Positions 44,042-53,460 of a DNA stretch of 64,000 bases are shown here, one piece after another. Below the pieces are notes generated by a model that saw nothing but the letters and a program-made list of their open reading frames with translations, had not been told where the DNA came from and ran no database searches. Made by a program: the position numbers and the translations under genes. Each line of letters opens with the position of its first letter. Position 1 is the first letter of the stretch. The DNA comes from Flavobacterium sp. 9 (GTDB lineage: Bacteria; Bacteroidota; Bacteroidia; Flavobacteriales; Flavobacteriaceae): positions 5,456,001-5,520,000 of the forward strand of contig NZ_PEEU01000001.1 of the NCBI RefSeq assembly GCF_002754195.1. Reading direction: 5' to 3'.

Positions 44042-44636
44042 TATTTGCTGATTTTATTTGGGGTCAATCAGGTCGTAAAACTACTGAAAATATGTTAAGT
44101 TGTACATTCGTATTAACATTTTTGCATCTATTTTTTTAAAATATAGTAAGTAAATAATATCCTGTAGTATTAATCGGAAAATTTTATTTTAATGTCAAAG
44201 ATTAAAAGTTTTTTTAGTGATTTATGATAATCTCGCAAAGACGCAAAGTCGCAAAGTTTTTTTTGTAAGTTATAAATTTGGCGACTTTGCGACTTTGCGC
44301 GAAATTCTCGGTGCTACATCAAAAAAAACTTAATAAATAATCTCGCAAAGGCGCAAAGACGCAAAGTTTTTTTATTCTAGATTGTAAACTTAGCGGCCTT
44401 TGCGAAAAACCTTTGCAACTTTGCGGTTAAAAAAAATTCACAATATTATTCCTATTAACAAGGCTCTTTTTTGTTACAAAACTCAATAATAGTTAGTCTT
44501 CCCGTGATAATATCCCTATTTTTACTAATAGAGGATAATTATCGACTTAGATAATAATTAAATTTTTGATTTGGCATGAACTTCAAAATATGTCAATTTC
44601 TATTAACGAGCATATCGCTCAATAAAAAAATAAATT
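44042..44636. repeat. Repeat-rich gap upstream of DapB-like gene (TCTCGCAAAG copies)
   Basis: Two TCTCGCAAAGNCGCAAAG units start at 44231 and 44341. The first ends in GGCGACTTTGCGACTTTGCG and AAATTCTCGGTGCTACATCAA, the second in CCTTTGCAACTTTGCGGTTAA. The block from 44229 to about 44370 is closely repeated downstream of the next gene at 45408-45550. The final 180 bp before the gene are AT-rich and presumably promoter. Confidence 0.8.
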
Positions 44637-45386
44637 ATGAAAATAGGACTAATCGGATTCGGAAAAACTGGAAAATCAGTAGCATCAATACTACTCGAAA
44701 ACAATAAATTTTGCCTGGAATGGGTTTTAAGACAAAGCACTGTTTTAGAACACAGATCAGTTCCGGAATTTTTTGGTGTTCAGTCAGACGAACCGGGATT
44801 AATTTACTCTAGTTCCAAAACTTCGGTAGAAGAATTGCTGGACAAACATCCGGTTGATGTAATTATCGATTTTTCGTCAAGCGAAGGAATCTATACTTAT
44901 GGTGAAATTGCAGCAAATCGAAAGGTTAAAATTATCTCGGCAATTTCTCATTATAAAGATAAAGAACTTCAATTATTAAAGAAATTAGCGCATAAAACAA
45001 CCGTTTTTTGGTCTCCAAATATTACTTTGGGAGTGAATTATTTACTTTTTGCAGCCAAGTTTCTAAAGAAAATTGCGCCTTGGGTTGATATTGAAGTCAA
45101 TGAAGAACATTTTAAAAAGAAAGAAGGAACTTCAGGAACGGCGGTTAAAATTGCTGAAGCTTTAGATGTTGACAAAGACAATATAAACTCAGTTAGAGCT
45201 GGAGGAATCGTCGGAAAACACGAAGTTATATTTGGATTTCCGTATCAAACGGTTCGTCTTATTCACGAATCGATTTCAAGAGAAGCATTTGGTAACGGAG
45301 TTGTTTTTGTTGCAGAAAACTTAGAAAACAAGAAAAAAGGATTGTATAATTTTGAAGATATTTTGACGCCTTATTTTGCAATTTAA
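44637..45386 (+). CDS. Divergent dihydrodipicolinate reductase-like protein
   Basis: A 249-aa protein with the DapB fold: N-terminal NAD(P)-binding loop GLIGFGKTGKSVA (about 4-16), the DFSSSEG segment (about 79-85) and a C-terminal reductase domain. The canonical DapB catalytic block E-x-H-H-x-x-K-x-D-x-P-S-G-T-A reads EVNEEHFKKKEGTSGTAV here. The second His is kept, the first is Glu, and the Asp-x-Pro is altered; the Lys/SGTA part is kept. It may be a true reductase variant or a paralogue with another substrate. It stands alone, with no lysine genes nearby. Confidence 0.78.
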   Translation: MKIGLIGFGKTGKSVASILLENNKFCLEWVLRQSTVLEHRSVPEFFGVQSDEPGLIYSSSKTSVEELLDKHPVDVIIDFSSSEGIYTYGEIAANRKVKIISAISHYKDKELQLLKKLAHKTTVFWSPNITLGVNYLLFAAKFLKKIAPWVDIEVNEEHFKKKEGTSGTAVKIAEALDVDKDNINSVRAGGIVGKHEVIFGFPYQTVRLIHESISREAFGNGVVFVAENLENKKKGLYNFEDILTPYFAI

Positions 45387-45772
45387 TTAAAATAAAGCTC
45401 AAGAAATAATCTCGCAAAGTCACGAAGTCGCAAAGCTTTTTATTGTAAGTTTTGAATTTCGCGCCTTTGCGACTTTGCGTGCAATTCTCGATGCTGCGTC
45501 AAAAAAACTTAAAAAAATAATCTCGCAAAGTCGCGAAGTCGCAAAGTTTTTTGTTTTAAGAAACTTGTTGGGATTTACTTTGAGATTGAAATATAATTTT
45601 TAAAAATATTTATTTAACACATAGAAACAGAGCGAGTATGGGGCAAAAAGGCTTCAAAAAAAGAACTGCATTTCTCTCAAAAAGATTGTTATGCTTATTT
45701 TTATTAATTGAAATGCCATTTTTTGAGTTACAATATCAATGTTTCTATGTGTTTTAAATAAATAATATGTTG
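45387..45772. repeat. Repeat-rich gap downstream of DapB-like gene
   Basis: TCTCGCAAAGTCACGAAGTCGC at 45410 and a second unit at 45521 are separated by GCAATTCTCGATGCTGCGTCAA, closely matching the upstream block at 44231-44370. Then AACACATAGAAACAGAG (45614) and AATGTTTCTATGTGTTTTAA (about 45738-45757) form copy 3 of the AACACATAG family. No gene was seen. Confidence 0.8.
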
Positions 45773-46519
45773 TTATTTTCTAAAAATTAAAGCTTTAGCA
45801 TATTCTGAATTCATTTTTGCAATGGAAAGAATGGAAATACCTTGCGGACATTCTATTTCGCAAGCTCTTGTGTCTGAGCAATTTCCAAAACCTTCTGCAT
45901 CCATTTGACTTACCATCGTTAAAACTCTTTTTGAAGCTTCAATTTTTCCTTGCGGAAGCAAAGCCAAATGCGTGATTTTTGCTCCAACAAATAATGCGGC
46001 ACTTGCGTTTTTGCAAGTTGCAACACAAGCTCCACATCCTATACAAGCGGCAGCATCAAAGGAAGCTTCAGCAGTTTCATAAGATATCGGAATACTATTT
46101 GCTTCGGGCGCCTGACCCGTTGAAGCGCCAATAAAACCGCCTGCTTCAATTATAGAATCAAAAGCGGATCGATTGATTTTTAAATCCCTTAAAACCGGAA
46201 AAGCTTTTGCTCGAAAAGGTTCAATATAAATCGTATCGCCATTTTTAAAACTTCTCATATGAAGCTGACAAGTTGTAGTGTTTTTTAATGGTCCATGCGC
46301 TCGTCCGTCAATCATAACGCCACATTGACCACAAATCCCTTCTCTGCAATCGTGATCAAATTCTATAACGCGTTCTTTTTTCTGAATAAGAGATTCATTC
46401 AAAAGATCGAGCATTTCGAGAAAAGACATATGCTCAGAAACATTATCAATTTCATAATCTACCATTTCTCCTTTGGAAGAAGTATTAAGTTGTCGCCATA
46501 TTTTAAGATATAGTTTCAT
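45773..46519 (-). CDS. sdhB: Succinate dehydrogenase/fumarate reductase iron-sulfur subunit
   Basis: A 248-aa electron-transfer subunit. [2Fe-2S] ligands are in [12 protein letters not shown] and the later CQLH; the [4Fe-4S] and [3Fe-4S] sites are [12 protein letters not shown] and [16 protein letters not shown]. This matches the SdhB/FrdB family of Bacteroidota. It passes electrons from the flavoprotein to a membrane quinone site. It follows sdhA by 70 nt. The cytochrome b subunit that should complete the complex is not visible upstream or downstream. Confidence 0.95.
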   Translation of the reverse strand: MKLYLKIWRQLNTSSKGEMVDYEIDNVSEHMSFLEMLDLLNESLIQKKERVIEFDHDCREGICGQCGVMIDGRAHGPLKNTTTCQLHMRSFKNGDTIYIEPFRAKAFPVLRDLKINRSAFDSIIEAGGFIGASTGQAPEANSIPISYETAEASFDAAACIGCGACVATCKNASAALFVGAKITHLALLPQGKIEASKRVLTMVSQMDAEGFGNCSDTRACEIECPQGISILSIAKMNSEYAKALIFRK

Positions 46520-46589
46520 AGGTAATTATTAATTATAAATTGTTAATTGTTAATTATGAATTATTGGATCTTTAATTAACGTTCAATAA

Positions 46590-48500
46590 TTATTTGTAAC
46601 TTCTCACAGCAAGTTGAACGGATTCGAATACTAAAGGTTCTTTGTGTAATTCCGGTAATTGTTGTTTTCCTTTCCATTCCCAAGCCGAAACGTAACAGAA
46701 ATCCTTATCATTTCGAACCGCTTCGCCATCAGGAGTTTGATATTCTTCTCGAAAGTGCGCGCCACAGGATTCTTCTCTTTGCAGAGCATCGTGACACATT
46801 AATTCGGCGAGTTCTATATAATCTGCAATGCGTCCGGCTTTTTCAAGTTCACTGTTAACTGTATCATCTCCAGTAATTAAAAGGTCTTTTTCAAAAGAAT
46901 CTTTTAGTAATTTGATTTCGTTTAAGGCATCTTCCAGTTTTTCTTTACTTCTCGAAAGACCACATTTTTCATAGAGTAATCTTCCAATTTTTTTATGGAA
47001 ATAATCTGTCGAAAGTGTTCCTTTACTATTCAAAAATTTATCTAATTGTGCTCTTACTGAAGTTTCGGCTTCGTCAAAAGCAGGATGATTTATATCAGAT
47101 TTTGGAGCATTTAATTCTCCTGCCAAATAATTCGGAATTGTGTAAGGCGCAATAAAATAACCGTCTACACAAGCTTGAAGCAATGAATTTGCGCCAAGTC
47201 TATTCGCGCCATGATCGGCAAAATTAGCTTCTCCAAGAGCAAATAATCCTGGAATTGTACTCATTAATTCATAGTCAACCCAAAGTCCGCCCATTGTAAA
47301 ATGCGCTGAAGGCGAAATTAGCATTGGTTCTTTGTAGGCATTGATTCCGGTAATTTTCTCGTACATCGCAAAAAGATTGCTGTATTTGGCTTCGATTTTA
47401 TCTTTTCCCTGCGTTTTTATAGCATCGGAGAAATCCAGATAAATAGCATTTTTCATTGGTCCAACGCCATGTCCGGCATCAATTTGTTCTTTTGCAGCTC
47501 TTGAGGAAATATCGCGTGGAGCAAGATTTCCAAAAGAAGGATATTTGCGTTCCAGATAATAGTCGCGTTCTTCTTCGGGAATTGTATTTGGATCTCGGTC
47601 GTCTTTGGCAGTTTTCGGAACCCAGATTCGGCCGTCATTACGCAAAGATTCCGACATTAAAGTCAATTTAGACTGATTTTCTCCATGTTGCGGAAGTGAA
47701 GTAGGATGAAACTGAATCCAGCTTACTCCAGCCATATAAGCGCCTTTTTTGTGTGCCCGCCAAATTGCCGAACTATTACAACCCATTGCCAATGTTGACA
47801 GATAATATACTTTGCCATAACCTCCGGAAGCTAAAACGACAGCATCAGCAACGTGACGCTCGAGTTCTCCGGTTTCAAGATTTCGTGCAATAATACCTTT
47901 GGCTTTTCCGTCAATAACGACCAATTCCAGCATTTCATGTCGCGTATGCATCGCTACTTTTCCTAATGAAACCTGACGTAATAAAGCCTGATAAGCTCCC
48001 AGTAAAAGCTGTTGTCCCGTTTGTCCGCGAGCATAAAAAGTTCTCGAAACCTGAACACCTCCAAAAGAACGATTATTAAGATATCCGGCATATTCTCTGG
48101 CAAAAGGAACGCCTTGTGCAACGGCATGATCAATTAAATGTGCAGAACATTCCGCCAGACGGTAAACATTTGCTTCACGTGATCTAAAATCGCCACCTTT
48201 TATAGTGTCGTAAAACATTCTGTAAGTACTGTCTCCGTCGTTTTTGTAATTTTTTGCAGCATTAACTCCGCCTTGAGCAGCCACAGAATGTGCTCTTCTT
48301 GGAGAATCCTGAAAACAAAATGATTTGATATTGTAACCTTGTTCAGCCAATGATGCAGCGCATGAAGCTCCTGCAAGACCAGTTCCTACGACTATAATGT
48401 TTAGTTTTTTTCTATTTGCGGGGTTTACAAGCTTAGCTTTTGCTTTATAATTATTCCATTTTTCAGCTAGAGGACCTTCTGGTATTTTTGAGTCGATCAT
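46590..48500 (-). CDS. sdhA: Succinate dehydrogenase/fumarate reductase flavoprotein subunit
   Basis: A 636-aa catalytic subunit. The FAD-binding Rossmann motif is [20 protein letters not shown] (about 36-55) and the covalent flavin His lies in [17 protein letters not shown]. The catalytic capping domain has [11 protein letters not shown] and the C-terminal part has [12 protein letters not shown] and [20 protein letters not shown]. It oxidises succinate to fumarate, or the reverse. In flavobacteria sdhC normally comes directly before sdhA; here 155 nt of non-coding DNA and an unrelated gene precede it. Confidence 0.96.
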   Translation of the reverse strand: MIDSKIPEGPLAEKWNNYKAKAKLVNPANRKKLNIIVVGTGLAGASCAASLAEQGYNIKSFCFQDSPRRAHSVAAQGGVNAAKNYKNDGDSTYRMFYDTIKGGDFRSREANVYRLAECSAHLIDHAVAQGVPFAREYAGYLNNRSFGGVQVSRTFYARGQTGQQLLLGAYQALLRQVSLGKVAMHTRHEMLELVVIDGKAKGIIARNLETGELERHVADAVVLASGGYGKVYYLSTLAMGCNSSAIWRAHKKGAYMAGVSWIQFHPTSLPQHGENQSKLTLMSESLRNDGRIWVPKTAKDDRDPNTIPEEERDYYLERKYPSFGNLAPRDISSRAAKEQIDAGHGVGPMKNAIYLDFSDAIKTQGKDKIEAKYSNLFAMYEKITGINAYKEPMLISPSAHFTMGGLWVDYELMSTIPGLFALGEANFADHGANRLGANSLLQACVDGYFIAPYTIPNYLAGELNAPKSDINHPAFDEAETSVRAQLDKFLNSKGTLSTDYFHKKIGRLLYEKCGLSRSKEKLEDALNEIKLLKDSFEKDLLITGDDTVNSELEKAGRIADYIELAELMCHDALQREESCGAHFREEYQTPDGEAVRNDKDFCYVSAWEWKGKQQLPELHKEPLVFESVQLAVRSYK

Positions 48501-48593
48501 TTTGGTTTTATTTAAAATGAAACTTGTCTTTAAGAAGCTGTAATTTACTACAAAAAAATGAATTTTAAAACAAAAAAAGGTTATGATTTAAAA

Positions 48594-48631
48594 AATGCCC
48601 TGAGAAAAATAAGAATTCTTTACAGGGCATT
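48594..48631 (-). terminator. Intrinsic terminator after sugar dehydrogenase gene
   Basis: Stem AATGCCCTG/CAGGGCATT of 9 bp with a 20-nt loop, followed by a U-rich stretch on the minus transcript. It lies 25 nt beyond the gene end and insulates the sdh genes from it. Confidence 0.75.
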
Positions 48632-48655
48632 ATTTGTATTTAGAAAAGTAAACTA

Positions 48656-51574
48656 TTATTGTTTGCCTATCGAAATTGCTTTACTGGCAGCATTTGTTTT
48701 TACAAAATAGATTCCTGTTGGATGTTCTGAAATCGAAATTACACTTCCGCTTCCTTGTTTTATTTTAGTTCCTGAAGCCGAATAAACGGTCCATTCCAAC
48801 TCTTTTGACAAATGAAATATTCCCGTTGATGGATTTGGAAAAACGATGATTTTATTCGATTCTCCATTTGGGTTTTCAATACCAAGATTGCAATTGTGTA
48901 CCATATATGCAACTTCTTTTTTATTGTCTCCAGCAGTATTACTAACGGTTAAGGAAACTGTTTTTGTTCCTTCGGTTGAATAAATTACGCTGTGAGGGCC
49001 AATTCCTGTTGCGGTTGCCGGTGTTGCGCTTTCGCCAAAATTCCACAGATAATTATCAACAGTTCCAAGTGAAACAGACGTGAAAGTAACTGCCGTATTC
49101 AGACATCCCATTTGAGTATTTACCTCAAAATCTGCAACTGGAGCGGTTGTACTTCCGGTTAGGACAAATTCCATTTTATTGACGTTGATATCTCCTTCTT
49201 CAAAAAATAAAGTAATAACACGTGTTCCTTGCGTTAAAGCAATATTAGGAATTGTAACGGTTTGCCACGCCTGAAATCCTGTAGTATTTGGAATATTTAC
49301 AGTTCCTGTAACATTTACTCCGTCAACTTCAAGATGTAATTTTCGATTTGCATAAGGCGATGCAATTCTTAAAAGGATATTGTAAGTTCCGGTGGTATTT
49401 ACTTTTGAAGTGTATTTAAGCCATTCATTTTTGCCAACATAAGCAAGGTTAAATCCGCCTTCATTGCAAGCTTCAGTTCCTACGCCATCTCCAGCTCTGT
49501 AAGCAGTATCGCCACCGCCATTAATGTCAAGAAAAGCGCTTGGACCAACATCGTAATTTTCGGCTTCAATTGTACCCGGAATTTGCGCTACGGTTCCTAA
49601 ATATGGTGCATTAAGAAGTGTTGTTGCAGTATAAACAGCGGTATAAGTTGCAGTTCCTGTTGCCGGAGCTTTGAAGGTTTGATTGGCAGCTCCGCCATGA
49701 TCCCAATGGTCAAAATCATATCTGATATTATTGATGTATTGTGGAGTAGGAGCGTTTAAAGTTTGCAATGCTGCATTTGCCACAACTTGTTTTGTTAACG
49801 GCGCTGTAACAGGTTTCTGATTGAATTCGAGAGCTAATAAAGCCGGCGAACTTGTAACCGTCACATCGACTAAATTAGGTTTAATATCAACAAAAGTTGA
49901 AGCTGTTAAACCATTGCTATCGGTAACTTTTACTGTAAATCGATACCATACATTTGGCGTTTTTTCACCTTGATTTGATGCTGTAAAATCACCTGATTTT
50001 GCACCTTGCGGACTTGCTCCGGGATGCGAATGACCTGAACCTGGAATGTCTTCGTGAAAAAGATCAATATTCCATGAAAAAGCGCTTGCAGGTAATGTTC
50101 CGTCTTCTATATCTGTTGCTGTTGCTTCAAAGTGTATAAGATCATCAGCATTCCATTTTAAAGTTGGCAAAGGTGAAACGATCGTAACTGTTGGCGCATT
50201 GCTAAAAGGTGTCACCGTTAAAGTCGCGGGATCACTAGTTGCATTGCCAGCAGTATTAGAAACTATAACATGATAATCGCCTGCATTTGCATTGGTTACA
50301 TTTGCAATAGTATATGTTGCGGCGTTTGCTCCGGGAATATTTACATTGTTAAATTGCCATTGATACGAAAGTCCAACGCCACTTGCAGAAACTGTAAAAG
50401 TTACGGGAGTTGTTTGCATAATGGTTTGCGAAACGGGATGATTTACGATAGTTGGAGCGGCAGTTGCAATATAATCCAGCTTAATTAGTGAACCGTTATT
50501 TCCGTAAGCACAATAATAAATGTACCCGTCGTTGCCCAACATCATTCCGAGTGCTTGCTGTTGTGGCGCCGAATAGAATTCGGTAGAAACAGGATCAGCA
50601 ACGTTTGGATCAAACCAACGAATTGCATTTCGAACAAAATCTTTGATAATAAATTTCCCCTGAAGATCAGGATAACGAGAAGTTGTCGGGTTATAAAGTA
50701 AGCCGTTTGTTAAAGCATTTCCAATACTTCCGGTTGCGTATGTAAAAATCGGATTGGTAAATAAATTGGTTTCAGTTTGTTTTCCGTCACCGCCTTGAGG
50801 ATGTCCCCAAGCGTAGTTGCGAATTGTGGGATTGCTAATTTCGTTGATTTCTTCCCAAGAAGTTCCAACATCCAAAACAAATAATTTATTGGACGTTTTA
50901 TTGGCTACAAGTCTCCACGGATTTCTGAAACCATAAACCCAGATACTTTGTCTTTGTACAGAACCACTTCCATAGAAGGGATTTCCTGGCGCAGGTTGTC
51001 CGTCTTCGGTTAGTCGAAGTATTTTACCTTTGTAAGTGTCAAGATCCTGAGAATTTGTGTTTTGCTGACTATCTCCAACGGTTACGTAAAGAAATCCATT
51101 AAAGAATTTCAGATCGCCGCCATTATGAAAACCGCCACCAATAGGCTCTAATAATAAAATTTCCTGTCGGCTTACAACCTGATTGGCATTGTCGATTTTT
51201 ATTCTCTCTATTCGATGTCTGATTACGCCATCATTTATAGAGTAAAACACATAAATATAACCGTTTGTAGCAAAATCAGGATGCAAAGTTAAGCCAAGTA
51301 AACCTTGTTCATTATCTGTTACGGTTTGAACGGTAAAGACGGTTGAAACGGCATTATTTTGAAATACTTTGACAATTCCGCCTCTTTCAGCAATAAAAAT
51401 TCGTCCATCAGAAGATTGTTCCAGCGAAAGTCCTTCTTTAATAACCGCTGTAGGAGCAAGGTTTTGTGTGATATATTGACAAGTTCCGTGCAGGGAAAGC
51501 AATAAAAAGAAAGTGCACAATAAAGGCGTTAACATTCGCCTTTTTAGAAAATAAGCAAGTAGATTTTTTTTCAT
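48656..51574 (-). CDS. Secreted PQQ-type sugar dehydrogenase with Ig, CBM6 and PKD modules and T9SS signal
   Basis: A 972-aa secreted protein from the ATG at 51574; a start at 51610 would precede the signal peptide. Order: signal peptide (TPLLCTFFLLLSLHGTCQ), a six-blade glucose/sorbosone dehydrogenase domain about 40-340 (HPDFATNGYIYVFYS, GFRNPWRLVAN, WGHPQGG), Ig-like domain about 385-460 (YQWQFNNVNIPGANAATY), a cadherin-like stretch, a CBM6/35-like domain about 665-810 (GTIEAENYD, GGFNLAYVGKNEWLKY), a PKD domain (APVADFEVN to WNFGES) and a C-terminal type IX secretion sorting domain (FPNPSTGIFHLSKE, GIYFVKT). It likely oxidises sugars at the cell surface or outside. Confidence 0.92.
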   Translation of the reverse strand: MKKNLLAYFLKRRMLTPLLCTFFLLLSLHGTCQYITQNLAPTAVIKEGLSLEQSSDGRIFIAERGGIVKVFQNNAVSTVFTVQTVTDNEQGLLGLTLHPDFATNGYIYVFYSINDGVIRHRIERIKIDNANQVVSRQEILLLEPIGGGFHNGGDLKFFNGFLYVTVGDSQQNTNSQDLDTYKGKILRLTEDGQPAPGNPFYGSGSVQRQSIWVYGFRNPWRLVANKTSNKLFVLDVGTSWEEINEISNPTIRNYAWGHPQGGDGKQTETNLFTNPIFTYATGSIGNALTNGLLYNPTTSRYPDLQGKFIIKDFVRNAIRWFDPNVADPVSTEFYSAPQQQALGMMLGNDGYIYYCAYGNNGSLIKLDYIATAAPTIVNHPVSQTIMQTTPVTFTVSASGVGLSYQWQFNNVNIPGANAATYTIANVTNANAGDYHVIVSNTAGNATSDPATLTVTPFSNAPTVTIVSPLPTLKWNADDLIHFEATATDIEDGTLPASAFSWNIDLFHEDIPGSGHSHPGASPQGAKSGDFTASNQGEKTPNVWYRFTVKVTDSNGLTASTFVDIKPNLVDVTVTSSPALLALEFNQKPVTAPLTKQVVANAALQTLNAPTPQYINNIRYDFDHWDHGGAANQTFKAPATGTATYTAVYTATTLLNAPYLGTVAQIPGTIEAENYDVGPSAFLDINGGGDTAYRAGDGVGTEACNEGGFNLAYVGKNEWLKYTSKVNTTGTYNILLRIASPYANRKLHLEVDGVNVTGTVNIPNTTGFQAWQTVTIPNIALTQGTRVITLFFEEGDINVNKMEFVLTGSTTAPVADFEVNTQMGCLNTAVTFTSVSLGTVDNYLWNFGESATPATATGIGPHSVIYSTEGTKTVSLTVSNTAGDNKKEVAYMVHNCNLGIENPNGESNKIIVFPNPSTGIFHLSKELEWTVYSASGTKIKQGSGSVISISEHPTGIYFVKTNAASKAISIGKQ

Positions 51575-51731
51575 AATTATTAAGAATGAATTTATAATTT
51601 GGGTAACCAAATGTAAACTTTTCTTAATAATTATTTTAGTTTCTTATATTGTGTTTTTTTGTAATTTATTGATTATTAGGTATTATTGATTTTGTTGTGT
51701 AAGGATTTGATGTATTCTTTAGCTAAAAATA

Positions 51732-52832
51732 TTATTTGATAAATTTTTCTACATTCGGAATTTTCTTTAATGATTTGGTGTTTTCTTCGAGAATTTTGGC
51801 TGCAGCCTGATTTATTTTACTTGCCGGAATTGTTTTCCATTTGTCTAAGTTCTTTTCGTAATCAGTATTAAATAAAAAACGGGATAAATCTCTGATAACA
51901 CAGTAAGCCGCAATAGAATGGCCGTTATCGCTGTCGTAATTTCCATTATTTATAAAAGACTGTATTCTTTTGTAAAGTCCGTCCTCAGAGTAAAGTGATA
52001 ACTCCGTCAGTTTTCCTCTGTATTCTAAATCGGCAGAACCAACACCTTTTAATTTTGGGAATAATTTATAATCAGCAAAATGTCTGCCTTCATGGCCAAT
52101 ATAACTTACTCTGAAGGTTTCTGATTTTAAATCGTATGCTTTTTTTACACAAAATAAAGCTTCCTGAGTTGCCCAACCTGCAGGATAATAACGTCCTAAA
52201 GTGGCGTATTCGCTCCAGCCTAAGGTTATAAAATCATCCATAAAGTAGATTTTGATTGGAGTTTCTTTTCCTTCATAATTCACTTTATAGACTGTATCTT
52301 TTTCAGTTTTCCAGACTAATAAATCATAAAGTCCGCCGGTTTTTCCAAAACCAGTTGTATGATAGCCTAAGTTTGAGATGTATTTTTTTTGATAGACATT
52401 GATACTGTCTTCGTTAAGTGGTAAGTTTTTTGCAGCCGGAAGATTTTTTTTAAGAAAATTGGCAACATTTTTCATAATCAGAGTATCAGTTTTCTTTTCT
52501 TTATTTAAGAAAGAGAATCTCCAGTAATCTCTGTAAATTTTTAAAAGCTCGTCTATTTTTGATTTTCGGGTTTCCAGGAAATCACTTTTATCTGCTGCAA
52601 ACTTAAATCGGTTTTCGAAATTGGTTTTGAATTTTAAGTCTTTCTGCGCTATTTTTTTAGTGGGATCAATTTCAAGTAAAGGCAAAGCTTGTTTAGGATT
52701 TCCGTCTAATGCGAGCGCATAAATTTTAGTATAATCGAGTTTTATACTGTCATTTGGAGTAGTTTGAGCATTTGTTTTCGAAAATGAAAAGAAATTCAAA
52801 ATCAGTAATGTAGCTAGTTTTATGGTTTTCAT
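51732..52832 (-). CDS. Exported protein with HExxH motif, unknown function
   Basis: A 366-aa protein with signal peptide (KLATLLILNFFSFSKTNAQ). The middle holds GHEGRHFADY, a perfect HExxH zinc-protease-like motif, and 20-30 residues later the acidic LEYRGKLTELSLYSED, which could supply a third ligand (Glu), as in gluzincins. The rest is helical and Lys-rich. No known family was recognised, and the motif could be coincidental. It is transcribed alone on the minus strand. Confidence 0.6.
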   Translation of the reverse strand: MKTIKLATLLILNFFSFSKTNAQTTPNDSIKLDYTKIYALALDGNPKQALPLLEIDPTKKIAQKDLKFKTNFENRFKFAADKSDFLETRKSKIDELLKIYRDYWRFSFLNKEKKTDTLIMKNVANFLKKNLPAAKNLPLNEDSINVYQKKYISNLGYHTTGFGKTGGLYDLLVWKTEKDTVYKVNYEGKETPIKIYFMDDFITLGWSEYATLGRYYPAGWATQEALFCVKKAYDLKSETFRVSYIGHEGRHFADYKLFPKLKGVGSADLEYRGKLTELSLYSEDGLYKRIQSFINNGNYDSDNGHSIAAYCVIRDLSRFLFNTDYEKNLDKWKTIPASKINQAAAKILEENTKSLKKIPNVEKFIK

Positions 52833-52926
52833 AATAAAAATATCAAGTTGATTTTATGACTTTTTTATTATAGAGACGACTTTTTTGATTTTGTTACACT
52901 TTTGGTTCTTATTTTATTAAAAAATT

Positions 52927-52959
52927 AAACCCGACAGGTTTTTAAAACCTGTCGGGTTT
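52927..52959. repeat. Perfect hairpin repeat, AAACCCGACAGGTTTT family, copy 1
   Basis: Sixteen-bp perfect arms around a single base, located between the HxlR gene (17 nt away) and the HExxH gene. It could terminate the HxlR transcript. Related copies lie at 54111-54143 and 61226-61252. Confidence 0.82.
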
Positions 52960-52975
52960 GGATTTTGTTAACTAT

Positions 52976-53353
52976 CTAATGTCCAATGATTTCTTTTCTG
53001 TGCAAAGTTCCCCATTCGTTTAATGCGCCAATGACATTATATAATGTGTGGCTGTGTTCTGTTCTTGCGTATTCTACAGTTGGCGGAAAAGTATCATAGA
53101 CAGTTCTGGTAACCAGTTTGTTTATCTCCAGATCTTTAAGTTCTTTCGAAAGCATTTTATCTGTGATTCCGTTTATATCTTTCGAAATCTCCTTAAATCG
53201 TTTCGGTCGGTTTGACAATGCAATTAAAATTGGCAATTTCCATCTTCCGCTTAAAACTTCCAAAGCATCTCTTACCGGTAATAATGCTGCGAGACATTCT
53301 TCCGGTTGATGTCCACAAGGCATTTCTTCTGTTAATTCACTCTTTGTTTTCAT
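52976..53353 (-). CDS. HxlR-family transcriptional regulator
   Basis: A 125-aa winged-helix regulator. The typical N-terminal Cys region is CGHQPEECLAALLPVRD, followed by VLSGRWKLPILIALSNRPKRF and the recognition helix ITDKMLSKELKDLEINKLV, then the wing EYARTEHSHTLYNVI. Many HxlR proteins (YodB, HypR) sense quinones or electrophiles through the N-terminal Cys, which fits the divergently transcribed azoreductase. It probably binds the perfect palindrome at 53366-53401 next to its own start (inference). Confidence 0.93.
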   Translation of the reverse strand: MKTKSELTEEMPCGHQPEECLAALLPVRDALEVLSGRWKLPILIALSNRPKRFKEISKDINGITDKMLSKELKDLEINKLVTRTVYDTFPPTVEYARTEHSHTLYNVIGALNEWGTLHRKEIIGH

Positions 53354-53365
53354 ATGTATTGCGTT

Positions 53366-53401
53366 ACTATCCTCAAGGATAGCGCTATCCTTGAGGATAG
53401 T
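53366..53401. promoter_or_regulatory. Perfect 36-bp palindrome, candidate HxlR operator
   Basis: ACTATCCTCAAGGATAGC is followed immediately by its exact complement. Each half contains its own near-palindrome CTATCCT/AGGATAG, giving two tandem dyads. It sits 12 nt upstream of the regulator start and about 26 bp upstream of the azoreductase -7 element, where it could control both. Confidence 0.75.
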
Positions 53402-53427
53402 ACTATAAAAGAGATAGCAAATGTAGA

Positions 53428-53435
53428 TAAGTTTG
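53428..53435 (+). promoter_or_regulatory. Putative -7 element of azoreductase promoter
   Basis: TAAGTTTG matches TAnnTTTG and lies 25 nt before the ATG. No TTG sits at the expected -33 position. Confidence 0.5.
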
Positions 53436-53460
53436 TATCGTAAACAAAATAATTATAAAA

